From CAMUQR01 sp963516005 (GTDB lineage Bacteria; Patescibacteriota; Saccharimonadia; Saccharimonadales; Saccharimonadaceae), in NCBI GenBank assembly GCA_963516005.1, contig CAUPYP010000002.1:185600-249599 (forward strand): a stretch of DNA of 64,000 nucleotides, written 5' to 3'. Positions 8,160 to 17,183 of the stretch are shown piece by piece. The position numbers were made by a program, and so were the translations under genes. The notes below the pieces were generated by a model that did not search any database, was not told the DNA's origin, and saw only the letters and a list, made by a program, of their open reading frames with translations. Each line of letters starts with the position of its first letter. Position 1 is the stretch's first letter.

Positions 8160-10514
8160 CTAGGCCTTACCGACAGCTGAACCGACGACTTGTTTCTTCA
8201 GTTCACGGGCAGTTTTAGTATCCTGATCATAAGTTTCGGTGACAATACCGTGTTTGACACGAGCTGCTTCTTCGGCTTTTTTGCCATCGTTCCAGCGCTC
8301 GAGTGAGCCAACGAGATAGCCAGTGATGCGACGCAAGCGTTCAAAACCACAATCACCGTCATATTCGTGGCGACCACAGCCTGGGCAAACTTCGCCTTCA
8401 ATGATACCACTGAAGCCACAAAGTGGGTCGCGGTCGACTGGGTGGTTGATACTGCCATAGCCGATGCCTGATTCTTTCATTTTGCGAACAACTGCCTCAA
8501 AAGCTTCGATATTGTTCGATGGGTCGCCGTCCATTTCGATGTAGGTAATGTGACCAGCATTGGTTAGAGCATGATACGGTGCTTCAATTTCGATTTTATC
8601 AAAAGCGGAGATTGGGTAATAAACTGGCACATGGAAAGAGTTGGTATAAAAATCACGATCGGTCACGCCTTTAATCACGCCAAATTCTTTGCGGTCAATG
8701 CGGGTGAAACGACCAGCTAAACCTTCAGCTGGGGTGGCGAGCAGTGAGAAGTTAAGCTGGTATTTTTTAGCTAATTGGTCACAGCGTTCGCGCATATGAG
8801 AAACGATGTCGAGGCCGAGTTCACGGGCAATTTCGTCTTCACCGTGGTGTTTGCCAATCATCGCAACTAAGGTTTCTGCAAGTCCAATGAAACCAATGCT
8901 TAAGGTACCGTGTTTAATCACTTCACGTAAAGTATCGTTAGCTTTCAGTTTGTCACTACCCATCCAGTTGCCTTGACCCATCAGGAATGGGAAATTTTTA
9001 ACGCGTTGGTTGGCTTGGAACTCATAGCGTTCGAGCAGTTGAGCAGCACAAAGGTCGATTTTTTGATCTAATTCTTTATAAAAACCATTCCAGTCGGCTT
9101 TGTCGCGCATCTTGGTGGCGATACCGTGTTTAATGCCGATGCGTACTAAGTTGATAGTGGTGAAAGAAATATTACCGCGACCAACGGTAGTGCCGTCAGA
9201 TTCTGGGAAAATAGACGCCATCACGCGAGTTCGGCAACCCATGGTGGCAATTTCCGAGAGATAGTCACCAGGTTTGTAATATTGCAGGTTAAATGGCGCG
9301 TCGATGAACACGAAGTTCGGGAAGAGACGCTTAGCGGAAACTTCCATTGAACGTTTGAACAGGTCATAGTTCGGATCTTCTGGGTTGTAATTAACGCCTT
9401 CTTTAACTTTAAAAATCGAAATTGGGAAAATCGGAGTTTCACCTCGACCAAGACCGTTGGCAGTCGCTTCAAGGAGCATTTTGGAAACGAGACGACCTTC
9501 TGGTGTGGTGTCAGTGCCGAAGTTAATTGAGGTAAAAGGCACTTGAGCGCCAGCACGTGAGTGCATAGTGTTGAGGTTATGGACGAAACCTTCCATGGCT
9601 TGGAGAGTCTGATGTTCAGTGTCGTCTTTGGCGTCTTTAATGATGATCTCAGGCACTTTTAACTTAGCTAGTTTTTTGTCATCACCGAAAGTAATGTCCT
9701 CAGGAATGGTAATCTTGAGGTTTTTACCAGTGAAATCATTATATTTTTGGAGATTGGCGCGTAAGGCTTTTTTGTAAGTTTTGTTGACGCCAGGTGCCAT
9801 AGCATAATCAAAGTTTGGAATTGACTGACCACCGTGTTGTTCATTCTGATTGGCCTGTAAAATAATAGCAGCTAGAGCAGCGTAAGAACCAATCGAATTT
9901 GGAGTGCGCAAAAAACCATGTCCAGTATTAAAACCATCTTTAAATAACTTCAGTGGGTCAGTTTGACAGCAGGTCAGAGTACCGGTTGCCATAAAGTCAA
10001 GGTCGTGAATGTGAATTTCGCCACTATCGTGAGCTTGAGCAAATTCTGGTTTGAGCAGGCAAGTACGCGCGAATTCCTTTGAGCCTTCGGCGCCAAACTG
10101 GAGCATTTTACCCATGGCGGAGTTGCCGTCGACATTAGCGTTACCGCGCTTAACATCAGAATCTTCTGAAGCATCAGCGTGAGAAATAGTACTATAAATC
10201 TGCATCAATTTGGTTTTTTTGGTGCGTTCGCGCTCTCGTTCGGCGCGGTATTCAATGTAGGCTTTAGCGGTCTTTTTAAAAGCCGATTCCATTAGGACTT
10301 TTTCGACCACATCTTGGAGTTGTTCAACGGTAGGAATGCGTGAAGAGAGGTCGGCTAGGGCAGTGCGCGTGACTTTTTCGGCGAGGTTGCGGGCGCGGTC
10401 GGGACCAAATTCACCAGTGGCGGCGCCAGCTTTAGCAATAGCGTCAACGATTTTTTGTTGCTTGAAGCTGACAATTTTGCCATCGCGTTTTTTGATTTTG
10501 TTAAATTGATTCAT
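8160..10514 (-). CDS. nrdD: Anaerobic ribonucleoside-triphosphate reductase
   Basis: A 784-residue class III reductase, which makes dNTPs from NTPs without oxygen. An ATP-cone regulatory domain occupies about residues 3-100 (IKKRDGKIVSFKQQKIVDAI). The catalytic barrel follows, and near the C-terminus a zinc site (CGFSGIIEGEVCPGCGRHE) precedes the glycyl-radical motif RITGYLVGSLERW, with Gly about 732 as the likely radical residue. A tail of about 50 residues beyond this is longer than in E. coli. No class I or II reductase is seen in the window. A clear promoter with an NrdR-box-like operator lies upstream. Confidence 0.96.
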   Translation of the reverse strand: MNQFNKIKKRDGKIVSFKQQKIVDAIAKAGAATGEFGPDRARNLAEKVTRTALADLSSRIPTVEQLQDVVEKVLMESAFKKTAKAYIEYRAERERERTKKTKLMQIYSTISHADASEDSDVKRGNANVDGNSAMGKMLQFGAEGSKEFARTCLLKPEFAQAHDSGEIHIHDLDFMATGTLTCCQTDPLKLFKDGFNTGHGFLRTPNSIGSYAALAAIILQANQNEQHGGQSIPNFDYAMAPGVNKTYKKALRANLQKYNDFTGKNLKITIPEDITFGDDKKLAKLKVPEIIIKDAKDDTEHQTLQAMEGFVHNLNTMHSRAGAQVPFTSINFGTDTTPEGRLVSKMLLEATANGLGRGETPIFPISIFKVKEGVNYNPEDPNYDLFKRSMEVSAKRLFPNFVFIDAPFNLQYYKPGDYLSEIATMGCRTRVMASIFPESDGTTVGRGNISFTTINLVRIGIKHGIATKMRDKADWNGFYKELDQKIDLCAAQLLERYEFQANQRVKNFPFLMGQGNWMGSDKLKANDTLREVIKHGTLSIGFIGLAETLVAMIGKHHGEDEIARELGLDIVSHMRERCDQLAKKYQLNFSLLATPAEGLAGRFTRIDRKEFGVIKGVTDRDFYTNSFHVPVYYPISAFDKIEIEAPYHALTNAGHITYIEMDGDPSNNIEAFEAVVRKMKESGIGYGSINHPVDRDPLCGFSGIIEGEVCPGCGRHEYDGDCGFERLRRITGYLVGSLERWNDGKKAEEAARVKHGIVTETYDQDTKTARELKKQVVGSAVGKA

Positions 10515-10621
10515 AGTCTCCCTTTCTTAGTTGGTTAAAAACACCCTTGCCATGGCGGAAAGGGCAATTTTTGCTGATTTTTTATTTTTTAAAGTGGCTT
10601 GCTCTCCTTCGTAGTCACTTT

Positions 10622-10637
10622 TCACACCATTTTGTGA
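10622..10637 (-). promoter_or_regulatory. NrdR-box-like operator at the nrdD start site
   Basis: TCACACCATTTTGTGA is a 16-bp inverted repeat (TCACA, 6 nt, TGTGA) with the length and outer half-sites of NrdR boxes. It begins 8 bp downstream of the -10 hexamer of the nrdD promoter, so a bound repressor would cover the start site. The single site, rather than the usual tandem pair, lowers confidence. Confidence 0.5.
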
Positions 10638-10644
10638 TAATCCT

Positions 10645-10674
10645 ATTATAGAAAGGCTTATGGTAAAGGTCAAC
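10645..10674 (-). promoter_or_regulatory. nrdD-nrdG promoter
   Basis: On the minus strand, TTGACC (10674-10669), an 18-bp spacer, and TATAAT (10650-10645). The leader to the nrdD ATG is about 125 nt. Confidence 0.75.
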
Positions 10675-10694
10675 CCACAAAACGTTGTAATTTT

Positions 10695-10724
10695 TAAAAT
10701 CCCACCTCTGTTAGCAAGAGGTGG
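10695..10724 (-). terminator. femX terminator
   Basis: On the minus strand CCCACCTC and GAGGTGGG form an 8-bp stem with a 9-nt loop, followed by ATTTTAAAAATT. It separates femX from the nrdD promoter. Confidence 0.7.
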
Positions 10725-10751
10725 GTGAATAGTCAAAAAGTGTGGTAAAAA

Positions 10752-11813
10752 TTAATACATTGAACCCGAATGGTGACGGCGATAGCGACGGCGCGCCAGG
10801 CGTTCGCCAAGTCGATTCCACAGGGCGTAACGTAGTGGTTTCAGCGGTAGATCCCAACAGCCACAAAACTCCGTCAGGTCTTTGGAAAAACTAGTTTTAA
10901 AAATACCTAAGCCATAATAAGGATGATCGGGGTTTTTAAGTTGGTCGGCCGGTGGAGTAGAGTGGAGGTTGTATTTGGCGATACCGCGTGCATGGAGGTC
11001 GCGCATAATTTCCCATTGGAGCTTATGAGCAGCGGATTTGCGATTGGCACCGGCCATTGAACCACCGTCTTTATAAAAACCATAATCGCCCGTAAACGAG
11101 ATAAAGGCCCCTGATAGAACCTCGTCAGTCTCGTCCTTAGCGAAGTAAAATTGTCCCATTTGAGCGTCAGTATAGAGTTGCCAGAATTGTTGGTAGTAAG
11201 GATATTCGCGCATAAACGGCACACCCTCGCCACCGTTGGCGTTTTGCATCAGTTGATACATTTTTTGAAAAGTAGCCTCAGTGGGTTCGGCTTGAACAAT
11301 AGTGATGTGATTTTTTTCGGCTTGACGTACCGCTCGGCGACCTCGTTGCGGAAATGACGCAAAAAGTTGTTCATCATCAAGCGCAGTGTTAATAAAAATT
11401 GTAGTTTGGTCGGGTTGGATTTTGTGGTTGGGACGAAGTCCAAGCTTGGTTAATTCTTGTGATAGCTCCGCTGAAGCCAGCATTTCAGGTTCAATTTTTA
11501 GTAAAAAGACATCTTCTTGAGTGGCAAGAGTCCGAAAATCGGTGAGGCAGGCTAGAAAGTCGGTTCGTTCGACAAAATTTGGGGCTTTTGGTAAATACCA
11601 TAATTTACCAAATGGTTTAAAAACTTGTTCAAAGCCCAGAAAATATTGCGGTTGGGAGTTTAAATCATACACAAAATAGCGAGCCGTCCAGCCAAAGTCT
11701 GCTTTTAATTCGGCAAAACTGCGACATTGTAAAACATTAGTGCCAGCTTGGTTAGTGGTAATTAATTGATCCCAGTCGGCCACTTCCGCCGGGGTTGCAA
11801 AGCGTAAATTCAT
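10752..11813 (-). CDS. femX: FemX/FemA-type peptidoglycan bridge aminoacyltransferase
   Basis: The 353-residue protein has the Fem fold: two GNAT-like halves, with GRRAVRQAEKNHI near residue 158, a YYQQFWQLY helix segment, and SAAHKLQWEIMRDLHARGIAKYNL near residue 260. The family transfers amino acids from aminoacyl-tRNA to the side chain of lipid II to build the peptidoglycan cross-bridge; which amino acid is used cannot be read from sequence. On the minus strand TATAAT (11826-11821) ends 7 nt before the ATG and no ribosome site is visible, so the message is probably leaderless. It fits with murL/murD2 as evidence for a peptidoglycan wall. Confidence 0.85.
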   Translation of the reverse strand: MNLRFATPAEVADWDQLITTNQAGTNVLQCRSFAELKADFGWTARYFVYDLNSQPQYFLGFEQVFKPFGKLWYLPKAPNFVERTDFLACLTDFRTLATQEDVFLLKIEPEMLASAELSQELTKLGLRPNHKIQPDQTTIFINTALDDEQLFASFPQRGRRAVRQAEKNHITIVQAEPTEATFQKMYQLMQNANGGEGVPFMREYPYYQQFWQLYTDAQMGQFYFAKDETDEVLSGAFISFTGDYGFYKDGGSMAGANRKSAAHKLQWEIMRDLHARGIAKYNLHSTPPADQLKNPDHPYYGLGIFKTSFSKDLTEFCGCWDLPLKPLRYALWNRLGERLARRRYRRHHSGSMY

Positions 11814-11930
11814 GTTTAGTATTATAGCAAAAAAGCGGGTTGTTTTATAATTATCACAGAAAATATGTTATAGCTATCAATTGAGCCGGATATGGTTGTT
11901 AGTTTTTCTATATCATTGTATGATAGACAC

Positions 11931-12245
11931 ATGTATTTATCAAAGGAAGAACGAGAAGAAATAATGACTTCGTATGGTTGCGAGAATGCTGTAGAAATTA
12001 ATCATTATGAAGTCGGACCTGATACCTGGATTTATCTTTTTGAGTTAAACGACACGAAATATATTTTAATATCGACTGATGATTTTGGTGATTACGAATT
12101 TGAAGTCTTTCCGCATCTTTTGCGATTTGATAATGGTGAATTCAAGAAAATTGATTTTGTCCTCCAGCGCGAGATTCCAATCAAAAACGACTCTTTACTT
12201 GAAAAAATCCACATAAATACTCTTTTATTTGAATATACTGACTAA
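11931..12245 (+). CDS. Small acidic protein of unknown function
   Basis: About 104 residues from ATG 11931. TTGTTA (11896-11901), a 17-bp spacer and TATGAT (11919-11924) place the transcription start at or next to this ATG, so a leaderless start is the best guess. ATG 11964, with AAAGGAAG rather far upstream, is the alternative. The protein is acidic (for example ISTDDFGDYEFEVFPH) with no signal peptide or membrane helix, and I do not recognise a family. It stands alone between femX (divergent) and the ftsK promoter, with no obvious terminator. Confidence 0.55.
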   Translation: MYLSKEEREEIMTSYGCENAVEINHYEVGPDTWIYLFELNDTKYILISTDDFGDYEFEVFPHLLRFDNGEFKKIDFVLQREIPIKNDSLLEKIHINTLLFEYTD

Positions 12246-12274
12246 AAAATTAGCATGAAAATTTAACCATAATC

Positions 12275-12338
12275 TTTACAAATGTTGTAATTTATGCTAC
12301 AATAAGCTTGAGTATTTTAGTCGTTTTTAGCGTATAAT
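12275..12338 (+). promoter_or_regulatory. ftsK promoters
   Basis: TTTACA (12275-12280), 17 bp, TACAAT (12298-12303) forms one promoter. A second -10, TATAAT, is at 12333-12338, 23 nt before the ATG and upstream of the AAAAGGT ribosome site. Confidence 0.6.
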
Positions 12339-12361
12339 AGAAAAAGACAAAAAGGTAGAAT

Positions 12362-14563
12362 ATGGCAAGACGAAAATCAAAAAAATCTAAAGCTTCAGCG
12401 GTGCAACATCAGTTGCCGGCTGGTTTTTGGGCCCAAGTTGGGGCGATTTTGTTGATGGTGTTGGCGCTACTACTGGTGGTGTCATGGTTCGGCAGTGGTG
12501 GTCCGGCTCTGCAGTCGATTCATCGGGCTAATTTGCAGGTATTTGGCTATGGGGCGTATATCGTGCCAGCAGTGTTATTGTATCTAGGAACGGAAGTATT
12601 TAAATCGGATAAAAACAAGCTATCAATCGCCACGTATATCTCGAGTTTTGTGATGTTAGTACTGATGAGCGGGCTGTTCGGAACGCTGTTTAGCGAAAAA
12701 ACGGCTGGTGGTTTCTTCGGCACTGGCGCAAATCAGGCGATGGCCTCTTTAGCGACGGGTTGGGTGGCGGCGCTGGTTTATTTGGTCTTGATTATTATTA
12801 ACAGTTTGTTTATGTTCCGAGCGTCGCCGTTTTTATTTATTAAACGCTTACAGGAGATTTTTGCCACTCAAAAACCAGGGAAAATTGCTGGCTTTAAACC
12901 AAAAGATGCTGGTGCGTCAGCGGAACCGACAGCTACGAAGTCGGAATTTCATCTGGTGGAAGGAGTGCCAACTACTTCGAGTGGCGACAAGCCAAGTAAG
13001 TTTGACGGTTTATTAAAAACCACCAAAGCGACCGATTCTAAGGACGATAAGGACAAAAAAGAGCCAACTGCGCTGGTGTCGGTACGTGATCCGAACTGGA
13101 AACAACCGCCATTAGATATTTTGTCATCAAAACAGTCGCCAGCTGATGCCGGTGATGTTAAACAAAATGCCGAAATTATTAAAAATACCTTGCACGAGTT
13201 TAGTATTGATGTGGAAATGACTGGGGCGAATGTTGGTCCGAAAGTCACCCAGTACACTCTGACACCGCCAAGTGGCGTGAAATTAACTAAAATCGCTGCT
13301 TTAGAAACCAATATCGCCCTCAATCTGGCGGCTCAGAGTATCCGTATTGAAGCGCCAATCCCGGGTAAGCGGGCAGTGGGTATCGAAGTACCGAATGTGC
13401 GCGCCGCTGATGTGCGATTGCGTGGCATTATGGAATCGTCGGCATGGTTTAATAAATCAGACAAATTGAGTTTCGTGGCGGGGCGGGACATCTCTGGCGA
13501 TGCGGTGGTTGAGAGCTTGAGTGATATGCCACACTTGCTGATTGCTGGTCAGACCGGTTCTGGTAAGTCAGTGATGATTAATACTTTACTGGCTAGTTTG
13601 TTATATCGTAATAGTCCGAGTGATTTGAAGCTGATTTTGGTCGACCCGAAGCAGGTCGAGATGGCGCCGTATGAGGATATTCCACATCTGTTAACGCCGA
13701 TCATTAACGACCCGACCAAGACGATTTCAGCCCTCAAATGGGCGGTTAATGAGATGGAGCGTCGCTATCAGTTGCTGGCTAGTGTCAAAAAACGCGATAT
13801 TATTAGCTATAACGAGTATATTACTCAAGAATCTAAGACGGTTGAAATGGCGGATGAGCATGGTAATTTGCAACAACATAACGATGGAGCCATGCCGTAT
13901 ATTGTAATTGTGATCGATGAGATGGCCGACTTGATGATGGTTGCTTCAAAAGAAGTAGAAGGTCTGATTGTGCGTCTGGCGCAAAAAGCTCGAGCGGTAG
14001 GTATTCACTTAGTCTTGGCAACCCAGCGCCCGAGTGTTAATGTGGTGACTGGCTTAATTAAAGCTAACGTGCCAGCGCGCATTGCTTTTACAGTGGCTAG
14101 CCAGGTTGACTCGAAGACAATTATGGATAAATCAGGTGCTGAGAAACTACTTGGTAAAGGTGATATGTTGATTGTGACAACTAAAGCGCCAAAACCACGT
14201 CGGTTGCAGGGTGCCTGGGTGACTGATGAAGAAGTGATGAAAATTACTGATTTTCTGCGGGCGCAAATGCCACCACAATATAACGATGAAATTACGATGC
14301 AAGATGTCCAAATGGGCGGAGCAGGAGGCATTGTCGGCAATCTCGATATGGGCGGGGCAGATGATGCGACTTTGCGCCAGGCGGTGCAAGTTATTCTCGA
14401 GAGTAAACGGGCTAGTACCAGCCATTTACAAACACGCTTGCGGATTGGTTATTCGCGAGCCGCGCGGATTATCGATGAGCTGGAATCTCGAGGAATTATT
14501 GGTCCAAGCAATGGCGCGAAACCGCGTGAAATCTTGATTTCGAGCTTGGATGAATTGCAATAG
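12362..14563 (+). CDS. ftsK: DNA translocase FtsK/SpoIIIE
   Basis: A 733-residue protein. Four membrane helices lie in the first 160 residues, then a charged linker (about 175-260), the motor domain with Walker A GQTGSGKS near residue 396 and Walker B YIVIVIDEMADLMM near residue 516, and a C-terminal winged-helix gamma domain (RASTSHLQTRLRIGYSRAARIIDELE). FtsK anchors at the division septum and pumps chromosomal DNA, and its gamma domain activates Xer recombination in other bacteria. A single Xer recombinase is encoded at 32.1 kb. The linker is short compared with E. coli FtsK. Confidence 0.95.
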   Translation: MARRKSKKSKASAVQHQLPAGFWAQVGAILLMVLALLLVVSWFGSGGPALQSIHRANLQVFGYGAYIVPAVLLYLGTEVFKSDKNKLSIATYISSFVMLVLMSGLFGTLFSEKTAGGFFGTGANQAMASLATGWVAALVYLVLIIINSLFMFRASPFLFIKRLQEIFATQKPGKIAGFKPKDAGASAEPTATKSEFHLVEGVPTTSSGDKPSKFDGLLKTTKATDSKDDKDKKEPTALVSVRDPNWKQPPLDILSSKQSPADAGDVKQNAEIIKNTLHEFSIDVEMTGANVGPKVTQYTLTPPSGVKLTKIAALETNIALNLAAQSIRIEAPIPGKRAVGIEVPNVRAADVRLRGIMESSAWFNKSDKLSFVAGRDISGDAVVESLSDMPHLLIAGQTGSGKSVMINTLLASLLYRNSPSDLKLILVDPKQVEMAPYEDIPHLLTPIINDPTKTISALKWAVNEMERRYQLLASVKKRDIISYNEYITQESKTVEMADEHGNLQQHNDGAMPYIVIVIDEMADLMMVASKEVEGLIVRLAQKARAVGIHLVLATQRPSVNVVTGLIKANVPARIAFTVASQVDSKTIMDKSGAEKLLGKGDMLIVTTKAPKPRRLQGAWVTDEEVMKITDFLRAQMPPQYNDEITMQDVQMGGAGGIVGNLDMGGADDATLRQAVQVILESKRASTSHLQTRLRIGYSRAARIIDELESRGIIGPSNGAKPREILISSLDELQ

Positions 14564-14605
14564 CTTGTTAAAAGCGCAAAACTCGACTTTTTTCCACAAC
14601 TGTGC

Positions 14606-14752
14606 TATAATAAAAGAGTAATATTAATTAACTTCAGCTCATTTGAGGCGGTTGTGTGAATAATAACAATAGAGAATTGCGAAGGACTATTGTTGATAAT
14701 TTACTTAAAACTGTCGGACAGTGAGCATCCAAGAAAGGATTCCAACGGGAGT
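14606..14752 (+). promoter_or_regulatory. rpsF operon promoter -10 and structured leader
   Basis: TATAAT (14606-14611) is followed by a leader of about 135 nt. It contains a perfect 8-bp hairpin, AACAATAG against CTATTGTT (about 14667-14696), and a short palindrome ACTGTCGGACAGT just before the gene. In other bacteria S6-S18 represses its own operon through the leader, but I cannot align the known binding motif here. Confidence 0.4.
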
Positions 14753-15073
14753 ATGAAGAAATACGAATTGACAGTTTTGGTGCATCCAGATCTGGAAAGC
14801 GAAATCGACAAAGCAATCGATATCGTTTCTGGTATCATCACTAAAGCTGACGGTACTATCGTTAAACAAGATAACTGGGGTAAAAAGCGCTTAGCTTACT
14901 CAATTGATAAGCAGTTTTTTGCTAATTATCTCTATTTTGAGCTCGAGCTTCCAGCAGCAGCGCCTCTCAAAATTTCTAACGTGTTAAACATCACCAAAGA
15001 AGTTATGCGCTACCTGCTTGTTAAAGCTGACCCAAAAACTCAAGCCAAAACCGAAGCTACTGAGGAAAAATAA
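14753..15073 (+). CDS. rpsF: 30S ribosomal protein S6
   Basis: I choose ATG 14753, which opens with MKKYELTVLVHPDLESEID, the conserved S6 start; the open frame extends 21 codons upstream but without homology. The 106-residue product contains DNWGKKRLAYSIDKQFFANY, typical of S6. S6 pairs with S18 on the 16S platform, and rpsR is two genes downstream in the same operon (rpsF-ssb-rpsR), the widespread bacterial order. Ribosome site candidates are AAAGGA about 14 nt upstream or CGGGAG immediately upstream. Confidence 0.95.
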   Translation: MKKYELTVLVHPDLESEIDKAIDIVSGIITKADGTIVKQDNWGKKRLAYSIDKQFFANYLYFELELPAAAPLKISNVLNITKEVMRYLLVKADPKTQAKTEATEEK

Positions 15074-15097
15074 TATTTTATTAAAAAAGGGGAATAT

Positions 15098-15520
15098 ATG
15101 GCAAAAAGTATCAACCAAGTAATTCTGATGGGACGCCTGACGCGCGATCCAGAACTCCGTACTACCACTACTGGTAAATCGGTTGTTAACTTCAGTTTAG
15201 CAGTCGACAAAGGCGGTCAAGACGCCGGCGCTGATTTTTTTGAAATCGTCGCCTGGGAAAAACTCGCCGAGTTGATTCAGCAATACTTAAGTAAAGGTCG
15301 TCGTTGTCTGGTGCAAGGTCGCCTTAGTCAGCGCCAATGGGAGCAAGATGGTCAAAAACGTTCACGCATTGAAGTGATGGCGAGTGATGTGACTTTTCTT
15401 GACGGTCCAAACAGTAGTTCAGACGGTGCGGGTGCGCCAGCTAGCCAACCAGCTAGCCCAGCGCCACAAGCTGACGCAGTCGTTGATGACGAAATTGATT
15501 TGTCAGATATTCCATTCTAA
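15098..15520 (+). CDS. ssb: Single-stranded DNA-binding protein
   Basis: The 140-residue protein has an N-terminal OB fold (INQVILMGRLTRDPELRTT, then FFEIVAWEKLAELIQQYLSKGRR), an Ala/Pro-rich linker from about residue 108, and the acidic tip DDEIDLSDIPF, which recruits partner proteins in other bacteria. It binds single-stranded DNA as a tetramer during replication and repair. AAAAAAGGGG precedes the ATG. Its position between rpsF and rpsR is the classical arrangement. Confidence 0.96.
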   Translation: MAKSINQVILMGRLTRDPELRTTTTGKSVVNFSLAVDKGGQDAGADFFEIVAWEKLAELIQQYLSKGRRCLVQGRLSQRQWEQDGQKRSRIEVMASDVTFLDGPNSSSDGAGAPASQPASPAPQADAVVDDEIDLSDIPF

Positions 15521-15545
15521 TTTACTAATCAATTAAAGGAAGTTT

Positions 15546-15740
15546 ATGTCAAAGAAAAAATTTGATAACGACGTAGTGTTTGATTACAAAGATGTGAAAA
15601 CTTTGCAACGCTACATCAATATGTACGGTCAAATCGATCCAATTAGCAAAACTGGTCTGACTGCCAAACAACAACGTGCTTTAGCGGTTGCGATCAAACG
15701 AGCTCGACACTTGGCGCTGTTGCCATTTGTCCAGGCTTAA
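15546..15740 (+). CDS. rpsR: 30S ribosomal protein S18
   Basis: The 64-residue product has the S18 core: FDYKDVKTLQRYINMYGQI and SKTGLTAKQQRALAVAIKRARHLALLPF. It binds S6 and 16S rRNA in the 30S platform. AAAGGAAG lies upstream of the ATG. It is the third gene of the rpsF-ssb-rpsR-efp operon, 25 nt after ssb. Confidence 0.95.
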   Translation: MSKKKFDNDVVFDYKDVKTLQRYINMYGQIDPISKTGLTAKQQRALAVAIKRARHLALLPFVQA

Positions 15741-15753
15741 TCAGAGGTCAAAC

Positions 15754-16314
15754 ATGTATTTGCCAACTGAACTGAAAAAAGGCGTTTTGATTGATATCGA
15801 TGGTGCGCCTTATCAGGTGATTGAGTATTCACAAAAAGTGATGGGACGAGGCGGTAGTATCGTCAACGTCAAAATTCGCAACTTAGCTGACGGTAGCGTG
15901 CTACCAAAAACCTACAAAGGCCAAGAAAAAATTAAACCAGCGGAAGTTGACAGCCAAAAAGTCCAATATTTGTATAAAGATGGCGACAACGCTTACTTTA
16001 TGAATCAAGAAACTTTTGAACAGTTTGAGCTGAGTTTGGAAATTGTCGGGGATAGTATCAATTATTTGAAAGAAGGTACGGAAGTTAATCTTCAATTCTT
16101 CGACGGTCGGGTGATTAACCTGACTTTGCCAAAAAACCTGTTCCTGAGCGTGGTTTACACCGAGGATGTGGTTAAAGGTGACACTACTTCGAGCGTGTTA
16201 AAAGACGCCGAACTAGAAACCGGTCTAGTGGTGAAAGTTCCAGCTTTTATTAAAACTGGTGATGAAGTGTCAATCGACACCGAAACTGGCGCTTACCGCG
16301 AACGTCGTAAATAA
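15754..16314 (+). CDS. efp: Elongation factor P
   Basis: EF-P of 186 residues. I use ATG 15754 (MYLPTELKKG), preceded by AGAGGT; the frame is open further upstream inside rpsR but without homology. Domain I carries the tip loop KVMGRGGSIVNVK, domains II and III are complete, and the protein ends in DTETGAYRERRK. EF-P enters the ribosomal E site and rescues stalling at consecutive prolines. The residue at the usual modification site is Arg, not the Lys of E. coli or Bacillus. No modifying enzyme gene is seen in this window. It lies 13 nt after rpsR and before a strong terminator. Confidence 0.95.
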   Translation: MYLPTELKKGVLIDIDGAPYQVIEYSQKVMGRGGSIVNVKIRNLADGSVLPKTYKGQEKIKPAEVDSQKVQYLYKDGDNAYFMNQETFEQFELSLEIVGDSINYLKEGTEVNLQFFDGRVINLTLPKNLFLSVVYTEDVVKGDTTSSVLKDAELETGLVVKVPAFIKTGDEVSIDTETGAYRERRK

Positions 16315-16336
16315 GTAGCGATAGAATGATAAATAA

Positions 16337-16378
16337 AACAGCCGTTCTGTTCATGTAGCAGGCGGTTGTTTTTATTTT
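16337..16378 (+). terminator. efp operon terminator
   Basis: AACAGCCG (16337-16344) pairs with CGGTTGTT (16363-16370) with one G-T pair, followed by TTTATTTT. Confidence 0.8.
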
Positions 16379-16417
16379 GACTAATTATTAGAAGGATTTC
16401 GTGGTATAATGACCGCC

Positions 16418-17146
16418 ATGAAACAACGATTAGATAAAGCGTTAGTAGAGCGGGGGTTAGTCAGTAGTCGCTCACAGGCGGAAAACTTTATTCGACTAAG
16501 TAAGGTGTTGGTTAATGGTCGGGTGGTGACAAAAGCTGGTTGGTTTGTTAATGATGATGACAAATTAGAACTGCAAATTCAACAACAATTGGTGTCGCGG
16601 GCTGGTTTAAAACTAGCTAGCGTGGCTGAGGCTTTACGATTAGATTTTCGCGATAAAGTCGTGTTGGATGTGGGGTCAAGCACTGGTGGTTTTACAGAAT
16701 TTGCATTACAGGCCGGGGCACGGTTAGTTTACGCGGTGGACGTCGGTTCTGATCAGATGGATAAAAAATTGCGTCAAGATCCACGAATTGAACTTCACGA
16801 AAAAACCGACATTCGTGACTTCGAGTTAAATCCACAACAGGCTCGACCAGACCTGATTTTGATTGATGTATCGTTTATCTCGGTACGACAGATTTTACCG
16901 GGGATTCTGACAAATTTGACGAAGCCAGCAACACAATTAGCGGTGATGTTAAAACCACAATTTGAGGCTGAAAAAAGTTTTTTGAACAAAGGCGTGATTA
17001 AAAATGAAAAATATCGCCGGCAAGTGTTGGTCGAGTTCGAGAATTGGGTGCGAGATGTGGCAGTGATTGTGGCCAAACAAGATAGTGCTGTTAGTGGTAA
17101 AAAAGGCAACATTGAACGTTTTTATCTGTTAAAACCCAAGAATTAG
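16418..17146 (+). CDS. tlyA: TlyA-family rRNA 2'-O-methyltransferase
   Basis: The 242-residue protein has an S4 RNA-binding domain (about 2-60, MKQRLDKALVERGLVSSRSQ) and an FtsJ-type Rossmann methyltransferase domain with the SAM motif LDVGSSTGGF (about 83-92) and a DVSFIS segment. TlyA proteins methylate ribose 2'-OH groups in 16S and 23S rRNA; hemolysin annotations of this family are historical. TATAAT (16405-16410) ends 7 nt before ATG 16418 with no ribosome site, so it is probably leaderless. An ATG at 16409 lies inside the -10 itself and cannot be the start if this promoter is used. Confidence 0.92.
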   Translation: MKQRLDKALVERGLVSSRSQAENFIRLSKVLVNGRVVTKAGWFVNDDDKLELQIQQQLVSRAGLKLASVAEALRLDFRDKVVLDVGSSTGGFTEFALQAGARLVYAVDVGSDQMDKKLRQDPRIELHEKTDIRDFELNPQQARPDLILIDVSFISVRQILPGILTNLTKPATQLAVMLKPQFEAEKSFLNKGVIKNEKYRRQVLVEFENWVRDVAVIVAKQDSAVSGKKGNIERFYLLKPKN

Positions 17147-17183
17147 CGCTCGGTATTGTGGAACAAAAACTTATACAATCGTT

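Noticed and set aside
10527..10736. 69-codon minus-strand frame upstream of nrdD
   Set aside because: It covers the nrdD promoter, the operator and the femX terminator, which are better supported.
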